Source: JBBSZK01 sp964428325 (GTDB lineage: Archaea > Nanobdellota > Nanobdellia > Pacearchaeales > GW2011-AR1). Taken from it: a stretch of 29,192 bases of DNA. Where the stretch lies: NCBI GenBank assembly GCA_964428325.1, contig CAYRXU010000009.1, positions 1 to 29,192 on the forward strand, given 5' to 3'. Positions 14,737 through 20,404 of the stretch are shown in pieces. The number at the start of each line of letters is the position of its first letter. The stretch's first letter is position 1. The notes beneath the pieces are model-generated. The model had not been told where the DNA came from and searched no databases. It saw only the letters and a program-made list of their open reading frames with translations. A program made the position numbers and the translations under genes.

Positions 14737-15045
14737 ATGGTTGGGTTGATAAAAGAGTTTCATGCTTTCTTGAGAGAGTACAAGATTGTTCCTTTGGCAA
14801 TAGCTTTCATTATTGGCGCAGCCGCTACCGCTCTTGTAAAATCGCTTGTTGATAGTATTATCATGCCTATTGTTACACCTTTTGTGCCTAATGGGGCTTG
14901 GGAAACTGCTACATTTACTATTGGATCAATTGTTATTGCTTGGGGAGCTTTCCTTGGAGCGATTATCAACTTCGCTATCATTGCACTTGTTGTCTTCCTT
15001 ATCGCTAAGTTTATCTTGCGCGAAGAAACTGTTACGAAGAAGTAA
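14737..15045 (+). CDS. mscL: large-conductance mechanosensitive channel MscL
   Basis: The 102-residue protein has an N-terminal amphipathic segment (LIKEFHAFLREYKIVPLAIA), TM1 with FIIGAAATALVKSLVDSIIMP, a short periplasm-side loop containing FVPNGAWETATF, and TM2 ending FLIAKFILREE. The GAA..ALV.SLV..IIMP pattern is the MscL pore helix signature. MscL opens at high membrane tension to release solutes during hypo-osmotic shock. It is shorter than bacterial MscL (about 130-150 residues), mainly at the loop and the C-terminal helix. Divergent from msrB, both being stress-response functions. Assignment is firm. Confidence 0.92.
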   Translation: MVGLIKEFHAFLREYKIVPLAIAFIIGAAATALVKSLVDSIIMPIVTPFVPNGAWETATFTIGSIVIAWGAFLGAIINFAIIALVVFLIAKFILREETVTKK

Positions 15046-15064
15046 TTGTTTTTTAGCCACTATC

Positions 15065-15074
15065 TTTATTAATT
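15065..15074 (+). promoter_or_regulatory. TATA box of the 15093 gene
   Basis: TTTATTAATT is centred 24 nt upstream of the ATG at 15093, and starts 20 nt after the mscL stop. Confidence 0.55.
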
Positions 15075-15092
15075 AGAAAAGTTTGAAGTGCG

Positions 15093-15482
15093 ATGCGAAG
15101 AAATCTTTTTTTCGGCGCTCTTGGACTCGCTACGATTGCTACAGCAACTGTTACTCTTTTATCACAACCTGAACCTAGTAGGCAGACTGTCTATAGATTT
15201 GATAATCTGCAAATTATTGTCGATACGAATACGGATTACAGTGGAGAGCGTGCGAAGAATCTTATGTATGTTGGTCCGGACCCTGTTTTTTGTTCTCAGC
15301 GGTGGAAAATTGTGGGTCTCGATTATGATGGGGACTCTGTGATCGATAGGACATATATTCTGTTTGGTAATGTACCTTCAAACTATTCTGATGATGTGGG
15401 GCTAACTCAACTGCTTAAGCGTGCCAAATCGAGTCAAACTTTGAGCGCTTCTATTCCTGGCAAAGTGCCTTCTGCAAGATAA
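15093..15482 (+). CDS. exported hypothetical protein with a DxDxD-type motif
   Basis: The 129-residue product begins MRRNLFFGALGLATIATATV, a signal peptide or membrane anchor. The mature part is beta-like, and contains GLDYDGDSVIDRTYI (75-89), in which Asp 77, 79, 81 and 85 are spaced as in a Ca-binding EF-hand/dockerin-type loop. Two-thirds of the protein is clear coding sequence; the last 16 codons overlap the 3' end of pgk on the other strand by 49 nt. No family is recognised. The ATG fits TATA spacing. It may be an extracytoplasmic protein of the same stress region, but nothing shows a role. Confidence 0.7.
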   Translation: MRRNLFFGALGLATIATATVTLLSQPEPSRQTVYRFDNLQIIVDTNTDYSGERAKNLMYVGPDPVFCSQRWKIVGLDYDGDSVIDRTYILFGNVPSNYSDDVGLTQLLKRAKSSQTLSASIPGKVPSAR

Positions 15483-16591
15483 TGTATTAGCGCGCCACCA
15501 CTTAAGCTCACGTAACCAAATTTGTTTTTCGGAATTTTGAGTTTCTCTATCATTGTATGCGTATGACCTCCGCTTACAACTGTAAATCCATTACATAGAG
15601 TCAGAGCGCGCAAAAGGGCTTCTGTGCCTATGGTAAATTCAGACTTGTTACACAGACCAACAAGACCCTTGAAAAAGACTGCCTTTGCATTGATGATTTG
15701 TTTTGCGTAGCTTTCTATTGTTTGTATTCCCAGATCAAGAACTTCTGTGTTGGCAGGAAATTCACTGATTAGAAGGTCTCTTCGCTTTCCTTTTTGTTCA
15801 ACCGCTAGATCTGTGGGCGTTTCTATACGATGCTTGTGCTTTTTGATGATTGAACTATTTTCTTTCAGGGATTTTTTCATTACAACATTCTGCTTACCGA
15901 GATTTTTTCCGAGCGCCATGATACAGAATGGGCCAAAGAGGCCTGATGCAAGAACTTTGTTTTTCCTTTTTGCGAGCAATGAGATATTATCCTCGGGCTT
16001 TGCTCCACCCAGAACAAGAAGGGCATTGTTTATGTGTAGCTTGTGGATCGCTTTTAACTCTCGCTCAAACACACGACCAATTGCACTTGGCAGGAGTCTT
16101 GGGAATGCAACTATGCTTGCGTGCGAGCGGTGAGATGCAGAAAATGCATCGTTGACATACGCATCAACAAGCGGGGCAAGCTGTGTAACTAGCTTGTTTG
16201 GCTGTCCTTCTTTGTAGTTCAACTCATCGTCGATAAAACGCACATTATCAAGCAGCAGAACTTGCTTTGGCTTAAGTTGCGCAATTGCCTTTATTGCTCG
16301 AATGCCTATCACATCTGGAATACATTGAAAGTTGCTTATCTTTTTCCTTAGAATGTTTGCATGTTGCCGTAGATTTGTGAAATCATTGCTTCCTGGGCGG
16401 CCTTGATGTGCAAGAATGACAACGCTTGCACCTTTCTGCTGGAGTTCGCGTATTGTTTCCAGAGGCGCGGTAAGACGTTCGCTTGGGATAAGTTTACCGT
16501 TACGAATATCGCTGTTCAGATCAAGACGCAAAAGCACACGTTTGCCTTTTACATTAAGGTCCGAGATTGTTCTGATGTTTGAGAAAGACAT
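15434..16591 (-). CDS. pgk: phosphoglycerate kinase, archaeal-style
   Basis: The 385-residue protein has the substrate-binding LLRLDLNSDI (20-29), SERLTAPLETIREL, LAHQGRPG near 60, LLDNVRF, VNDAFSASHRSHAS and VLGGAKPEDN. The C-terminal nucleotide domain has GLFGPF, VVSGGHTHTMIEKL and SLSGGALIHYLAEGTLPGIEAL in pieces, closer to the archaeal GGHT form than to the bacterial GGGDT form. It transfers phosphate between 1,3-bisphosphoglycerate and ADP. The ATG follows the gap stop codon after a single base, so gap and pgk form one operon. The 3' end overlaps the convergent exported-protein gene by 49 nt. Confidence 0.96.
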   Translation of the reverse strand: MSFSNIRTISDLNVKGKRVLLRLDLNSDIRNGKLIPSERLTAPLETIRELQQKGASVVILAHQGRPGSNDFTNLRQHANILRKKISNFQCIPDVIGIRAIKAIAQLKPKQVLLLDNVRFIDDELNYKEGQPNKLVTQLAPLVDAYVNDAFSASHRSHASIVAFPRLLPSAIGRVFERELKAIHKLHINNALLVLGGAKPEDNISLLAKRKNKVLASGLFGPFCIMALGKNLGKQNVVMKKSLKENSSIIKKHKHRIETPTDLAVEQKGKRRDLLISEFPANTEVLDLGIQTIESYAKQIINAKAVFFKGLVGLCNKSEFTIGTEALLRALTLCNGFTVVSGGHTHTMIEKLKIPKNKFGYVSLSGGALIHYLAEGTLPGIEALKV

Positions 16592-16592
16592 C

Positions 16593-17576
16593 TTATTTCA
16601 GGCGTTGTATAACATCGACAACGCGGTTGGAGTAGCCGAATTCGTTGTCGTACCAAGCTAGGATTTTAACGAGATTGCCATCGACTTGCGTGCTTAGACT
16701 ATCTACAATAGCTGAATGAGAGTTGCCAATCACATCTGAGGATACGAGAGCATCTTCACTGTACTCAATAATGCCTTTCATGCTGCCTTGAGAGTGTTTT
16801 TTGAGGATTTTGTTGACTGTAGCAATATCTGTTTTCTTTTCTACTTCACAGGTTAGATCGATGAGCGAGCCGCAAGGCACGGGCACACGCACGGACAGGC
16901 CGGTCATTCTACCCTTGAGTTGCGGTATTGCTTCAATGACTGCTTCTGCTGCGCCTGTTGTAGTTGGGATCATGTTCAAACCGGCAGCCCTACCACGACG
17001 GATATTGTGGTGCGCATTGTCAAGTATGACTTGGTCGTTTGTGTAAGCGTGGATAGTTGTAAGCATAGCATATTTGATGCCAAGTTCTTGTAAGATTACT
17101 TTTGCGACAGTGGCTGCGCAGTTAGTTGTGCATGAGCCTACTGAAATTATTTTGTGCGAGCTCTTCAACAAGGAATCATTTACACATGGAACTACTGTGA
17201 GGTCAGGCTCTTTTGCAGGAGCAGTGATGATAACACGTTTAGCGCCTGCCTTTATGTGTGCAGATGCGTCCTTTGCGTTTGTAAATACGCCTGTGCTTTC
17301 AATGACAATATCAACCTTCAAATCTTTCCATGGAAGCTTGGCAGGGTCTTTTTCAGAAACAACTTTGATTTTCTTTCCGTCAACTGAAATGGCGTCCTTG
17401 AGGGCTTCTACTTTGCGATCATATTTACCGTACACTGAATCGAATTTGAGTGTGTAGGCAGATGACTCTGGACCGTGTAAGTCGTTGATAGCAACTACGT
17501 TTAGTTTTCTGTCAAGTGCTATTTTGAGAATCTGTCTACCTATACGGCCAAAGCCGTTAATTGCTATGTTCACCAT
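16593..17576 (-). CDS. gap: glyceraldehyde-3-phosphate dehydrogenase, bacterial-type class I
   Basis: The 327-residue enzyme has INGFGRIGR (7-15), a nucleotide-binding Asp 32 in INDLHG, GSCTTNC with catalytic Cys 149, TIHAYTNDQ with His 176, RRGRAAGLNMIPTTTGAA, and a C-terminal WYDNEFGYSNRVVD. This is the class I form found in bacteria and eukaryotes, not the class II form with HQE-type motifs found in most archaea. It makes 1,3-bisphosphoglycerate from glyceraldehyde 3-phosphate. It leads the gap-pgk operon, whose partner pgk looks archaeal, so the operon is of mixed origin. The TATTA element at 17604-17613 lies about 33 nt upstream. Confidence 0.96.
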   Translation of the reverse strand: MVNIAINGFGRIGRQILKIALDRKLNVVAINDLHGPESSAYTLKFDSVYGKYDRKVEALKDAISVDGKKIKVVSEKDPAKLPWKDLKVDIVIESTGVFTNAKDASAHIKAGAKRVIITAPAKEPDLTVVPCVNDSLLKSSHKIISVGSCTTNCAATVAKVILQELGIKYAMLTTIHAYTNDQVILDNAHHNIRRGRAAGLNMIPTTTGAAEAVIEAIPQLKGRMTGLSVRVPVPCGSLIDLTCEVEKKTDIATVNKILKKHSQGSMKGIIEYSEDALVSSDVIGNSHSAIVDSLSTQVDGNLVKILAWYDNEFGYSNRVVDVIQRLK

Positions 17577-17603
17577 CTTTTATGATGGGATTATGGGACT
17601 CAG

Positions 17604-17613
17604 CTTTATAAAA
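17604..17613. promoter_or_regulatory. palindromic TATA element between gap and the GNAT gene
   Basis: CTTTATAAAA contains TTTATAAA, a perfect palindrome (17605-17612). It is 25 nt from the ATG of the plus-strand gene at 17634 and about 33 nt from the gap ATG at 17576. No other strong TATA is seen, so it may serve both genes, gap then having a leader of about 8 nt. Confidence 0.55.
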
Positions 17614-17633
17614 CTAGTGAGTTAGCGGATCAG

Positions 17634-18164
17634 ATGCATATCCGTCCATTGTGCCCAGCAGATTTTGAAGCAGCGTTTGCTCTCCGTACCGAGACTATCT
17701 GCGCAGTCAATTCTTATGACTACACACGTGAGCAGATTGCAGATTGGCTTGCGAGTATGTCTCTTGAATCTTTCGTCCAATCAACTCCTGAGATGTCGTA
17801 TGCCGCTCTAGATGGTGGAAAATTGGTTGGATTTGCTAGTGCAGGTCGCGATAACTCGTTTCCCTCTAACGTTGCTGTTTTGACCAGACTTTATACTGAC
17901 AGAAGTCATCTAGGTAAAGGTATCGGTGCTGCGCTCTTGAATCACACTGAAGCAGTCGCACAGGGCGCAGGATATCACACGATGTATTTGAGTGCAACTC
18001 TAACTGCCCGAAGATTCTACCTTAAGCAAGGATATCAAGAACTGGGAGAAGGCTTCCTTCGTCTTCAGAGCGAGAGCCTTCCTATTCGAAGGATGCAGAA
18101 GAGACTTATTGCTCAATTGCCTGAATTGTGTGATGAACACTCAGAACGCTTATCTGTTGTCTGA
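17634..18164 (+). CDS. GNAT-family N-acetyltransferase
   Basis: The 176-residue protein has the GNAT layout: MHIRPLCPADFEAAFAL at the start, YAALDGGKLVGFASAG (56-71) forming strands 2-3, and motif A TRLYTDRSHLGKGIGAALL (84-102) with the acetyl-CoA pyrophosphate loop GKGIG (94-98). The end, FYLKQGYQELGEG, is motif B. Substrate is not predictable; small-molecule or protein N-acetylation are both possible. It starts 25 nt after the shared TATA element and is leaderless. Family assignment is firm. Confidence 0.9.
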   Translation: MHIRPLCPADFEAAFALRTETICAVNSYDYTREQIADWLASMSLESFVQSTPEMSYAALDGGKLVGFASAGRDNSFPSNVAVLTRLYTDRSHLGKGIGAALLNHTEAVAQGAGYHTMYLSATLTARRFYLKQGYQELGEGFLRLQSESLPIRRMQKRLIAQLPELCDEHSERLSVV

Positions 18165-18176
18165 TTTGTCAAAACA

Positions 18177-18185
18177 ATTATAAGG
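18177..18185 (+). promoter_or_regulatory. TATA box of the VOC gene
   Basis: ATTATAAGG is centred 25 nt before the ATG at 18206. Confidence 0.6.
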
Positions 18186-18205
18186 TAGGATTATCACATT
18201 AGATT

Positions 18206-18589
18206 ATGGATCCTGTTGTTCACTTTGAGATTCCTGCCGATAATGTTGTACGTGCACAAGAATTCTATAATCGAGCGTTTGGCTGGAAAATGCACCCTGT
18301 TTCTGGCATGGATTACACGATTGTGCGTACTGCAGAGACTGATGATAATCACATGATCAAAGAGCCAGGTAAAATCAATGGAGGCATCATGAAGCGTTCT
18401 CCTCCGATTATGAGGCCTGTTATCACGATTTCTGTCGAGGAAATGGGGCGCGCTTTACAGAAGGTTAAGAGCGCTGGTGGAAAGACTGTGAAAGAGCCGG
18501 TAACTGTCGGAGATATGGGCATTGCTGCTTATGTGCAGGATAGTGAAGGTAATATTATTGGCCTTTGGCAGCCGTTGAAGAAGCATTAG
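18206..18589 (+). CDS. VOC (glyoxalase/dioxygenase-like) family protein
   Basis: The 127-residue protein starts MDPVVHFEIPADNVVRAQEF and continues YNRAFGWKM, the standard opening of the glyoxalase-like VOC families, and ends with AAYVQDSEGNIIGLWQP, the matching C-terminal strand. His 6 and a late Glu are in positions of VOC metal ligands, but metal use is not certain. Members range from glyoxalase to antibiotic-binding and regulatory proteins. The 3' end overlaps the convergent phosphatase gene by 4 nt. Function beyond the family is unknown. Confidence 0.88.
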   Translation: MDPVVHFEIPADNVVRAQEFYNRAFGWKMHPVSGMDYTIVRTAETDDNHMIKEPGKINGGIMKRSPPIMRPVITISVEEMGRALQKVKSAGGKTVKEPVTVGDMGIAAYVQDSEGNIIGLWQPLKKH

Positions 18590-19578
18590 TTTTTTCTTTT
18601 ATAGTAAATAGCCCCCAGAGTCATGTCGTCTTTCTGGGCGCCTCTCGATATCATATCACTCATTAATACTTCTACTACGCTTCTTGCAGGATTAGTTGAT
18701 CTTATCGCATTTGTGTAAGCTCCTCTTACAACATCTACTGCTTCCTGAGGGAAATATCTTTTTCTAGATTCATACTCGTGTTCCAAAGTACCATCACTTG
18801 CAAGGAAAAGAATATCTCCTGGTAGGAGAGTAGTCTTATTGATTACGTGGTTAGGTTTAGTATTCTGCTTTGCGTTACGAGTTTTACCTCTTCGTGTTGG
18901 AGCTACTCCAATTGGGAATGTACCCTCGAATTTGGCAGCCCATTCTTGATCAAACTCTCTTTTTTCATGTCTATAGATAAGGGGCGCCCCTTCACCCGAG
19001 CTAATCCATTTGACAACGGCCTTATTTTTCTCTAGAGAAGAAGTAATATCTCCAAAACTCGCGGTAATCATGCGGGCATTTCTCTTTCCTTGAGTACCAA
19101 GATCATTCAGAGCATCGAATACGCTCGGCATTACATGCCCATATTGGTCTAACTGAGAAGCTATAACGCTCATGGCTGCATGGTACATGATCGCTGCTTC
19201 AACTGCTTGCGGTGCAGAGTGTCCCATAACATCCATCTTAAGGACTGATATTCGATTGCGGCCCGCTTTCAGGCGTTCTTCAACTTCTGTTTGTCCGAGT
19301 CTATGCGCCCTGTTTATGCGACTGTTTAGGTCAAAGTCTTCCTTAAGGTTCAAGAAATGTAGGAGATCTCCTCCCGCCTTGCCTGTGAATGGATGGACTT
19401 CTCCATAGGCATTCAATCCATCAACCACTAATTCAGTACGCGGATTTAGATAGCGGTGGATAACTTCGGTTATTCCTGCTAGTGTTGATTGTGCTTCAGC
19501 TAGTTTTCTCTCTAGGTCTGCTACTCGGGCGTTGCTAGAGGGGGTGTGCGCCAACATAGGTTCTATTGTATCTGTCAT
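18586..19578 (-). CDS. PP2C/SpoIIE-family (RsbU-like) serine phosphatase
   Basis: The 330-residue protein begins with a disordered/coiled-coil segment (VADLERKLAEAQ, 19-30). The phosphatase domain has KAGGDLLHFL (67-76), LKMDVMGHSAPQAV (113-126), SSGEGAPLIY, FPIGVAPTRRG, LLPGDILFLASDGTLEHE and a final QKDDMTLGAIYYKR, with the metal-binding Asp residues of the SpoIIE/RsbU type. Bacterial relatives dephosphorylate anti-sigma-factor antagonists; no sigma-factor system exists in archaea, so the substrate is probably another phosphoprotein. No sensor domain is fused. An inverted repeat brackets its TATA element. It overlaps VOC by 4 nt. Confidence 0.88.
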   Translation of the reverse strand: MTDTIEPMLAHTPSSNARVADLERKLAEAQSTLAGITEVIHRYLNPRTELVVDGLNAYGEVHPFTGKAGGDLLHFLNLKEDFDLNSRINRAHRLGQTEVEERLKAGRNRISVLKMDVMGHSAPQAVEAAIMYHAAMSVIASQLDQYGHVMPSVFDALNDLGTQGKRNARMITASFGDITSSLEKNKAVVKWISSGEGAPLIYRHEKREFDQEWAAKFEGTFPIGVAPTRRGKTRNAKQNTKPNHVINKTTLLPGDILFLASDGTLEHEYESRKRYFPQEAVDVVRGAYTNAIRSTNPARSVVEVLMSDMISRGAQKDDMTLGAIYYKRKN

Positions 19579-19585
19579 GAAAAAT

Positions 19586-19626
19586 TTACCCGTATTTCCT
19601 AAAAATGTTTTTTTATCGACGGGTAA
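19586..19626. promoter_or_regulatory. 8-bp inverted repeat bracketing the phosphatase promoter
   Basis: TTACCCGT (19586-19593) and ACGGGTAA (19619-19626) are perfect inverted copies. The TATA-like CATTTTTAGG (minus strand, 19598-19607) lies between them, 24 nt before the ATG at 19578. This arrangement is compatible with an operator for a dimeric repressor. Confidence 0.5.
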
Positions 19627-19658
19627 GTCTATGTGTGAAAGTGTCTTTTTAAAGGTTG

Positions 19659-19681
19659 GCGCTAGATATTCTAGTTAGCGC
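19659..19681. terminator. inverted repeat downstream of the 55-residue gene, possible terminator
   Basis: GCGCTA (19659-19664) and TAGCGC (19676-19681) are inverted copies, with CTAGA/TCTAG nested inside. On the minus strand it starts about 10 nt after the stop of the 19691-19858 gene. No clear U-tract follows directly, so terminator status is tentative. Confidence 0.4.
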
Positions 19682-19690
19682 GGGTTAGAA

Positions 19691-19858
19691 TTACTTCTTT
19701 CTCTTAGATTTCTTAATGTGGTTCCAGAGCCAGATGACTGCTAGAACAATTAATACAAGGAGAGCAACGCGGATGATGAAATTCAGGAGAAAGATGAATA
19801 GGATTACTGCTACGACAATAAGAAGAATAGATAACCAAGATAGACTTTTCAAAACCAT
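19691..19858 (-). CDS. 55-residue membrane peptide
   Basis: Minus-strand frame from ATG at 19858 to TAA at 19691-19693. The product starts MVLKSLSWLS, has two hydrophobic segments (about 8-26 and 28-46) and ends in a basic tail (HIKKSKRKK). Its ATG lies 25 nt from a TATA element, which supports it as a real gene. It may be a single long or hairpin membrane peptide; no family is recognised. Confidence 0.65.
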   Translation of the reverse strand: MVLKSLSWLSILLIVVAVILFIFLLNFIIRVALLVLIVLAVIWLWNHIKKSKRKK

Positions 19859-19878
19859 TACTCAATAGATGAAGAACT

Positions 19879-19888
19879 ATTTAAAATG
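19879..19888 (-). promoter_or_regulatory. TATA box of the 55-residue gene
   Basis: The minus strand reads ATTTTAAATA, centred 25 nt upstream of the ATG at 19858. A palindrome lies at 19901-19913 just upstream. Confidence 0.55.
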
Positions 19889-19900
19889 GTTTCTATTGGT

Positions 19901-19913
19901 GACCTCGGAGGTC
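19901..19913. promoter_or_regulatory. 13-bp palindrome GACCTCGGAGGTC
   Basis: Six-base perfect arms with a single central G, about 13 nt upstream of the TATA element of the 55-residue gene and 15 nt after the stop of the 19928 gene. The one-base centre cannot form a hairpin loop, which favours a protein-binding operator. Confidence 0.45.
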
Positions 19914-19927
19914 TGATATTGCTGCTC

Positions 19928-20311
19928 TTAGTTTTTTATATCACAGTCTGGAATCTCTCTTGAGTGTCGAGTTAGGTTTCCATAAGGGAGCGTGTCATAA
20001 CCTTCTACCTGAAAATTACACACAAATCTGACTAGACCTGCTAGTGATCTTCCTTTTGGCTCTATCCTTGCTTGTATCGGCATTAAGGGAGGATTGGTTA
20101 GGATGCCGTATAGTAAGTCGACACAAGGATTTTTTTCTCCTCTTTCTAGTCTATAAATTTTGTAGGTAACCTGATGATCATCAAAATCTTCTTTGAAATA
20201 TGAGCCTTCTGGATTTGCTATCCAAGGCTCTTTATTTTCATCAAGAACCTTGAGCATTCTATCTGCATAGGTGACTATATCTCCGATATTCGGTCCGAGT
20301 TTATTTGTCAT
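19928..20311 (-). CDS. hypothetical protein
   Basis: From the ATG at 20311 the 127-residue protein starts MTNKLGPNIGDIVTYADRML and continues KVLDENKEPW. The middle is charged with aromatic residues; the end is RHSREIPDCDIKN. No signal peptide, membrane segment or known motif is visible. A TTG at 20323 would add four residues, but a TATA element at 20331-20340 is 25 nt from the ATG, which is therefore preferred. No link to neighbours is evident. Confidence 0.7.
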   Translation of the reverse strand: MTNKLGPNIGDIVTYADRMLKVLDENKEPWIANPEGSYFKEDFDDHQVTYKIYRLERGEKNPCVDLLYGILTNPPLMPIQARIEPKGRSLAGLVRFVCNFQVEGYDTLPYGNLTRHSREIPDCDIKN

Positions 20312-20330
20312 TATAATGCTCAAAATAGGG

Positions 20331-20340
20331 GGTTTAAAAG
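20331..20340 (-). promoter_or_regulatory. TATA box selecting the ATG at 20311
   Basis: The minus strand reads CTTTTAAACC, centred 25 nt upstream of the ATG at 20311. Confidence 0.55.
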
Positions 20341-20374
20341 GCTTGGTATTTGCTCTCTTTTATGTATACGCAAT

Positions 20375-20384
20375 GTTTAAAAGG
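20375..20384 (+). promoter_or_regulatory. TATA box of the beta-helix surface protein gene
   Basis: GTTTAAAAGG is centred 25 nt upstream of the ATG at 20405, divergent from the TATA element at 20331-20340. Confidence 0.6.
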
Positions 20385-20404
20385 ACTAAAAGACGTGGCT
20401 GAAC

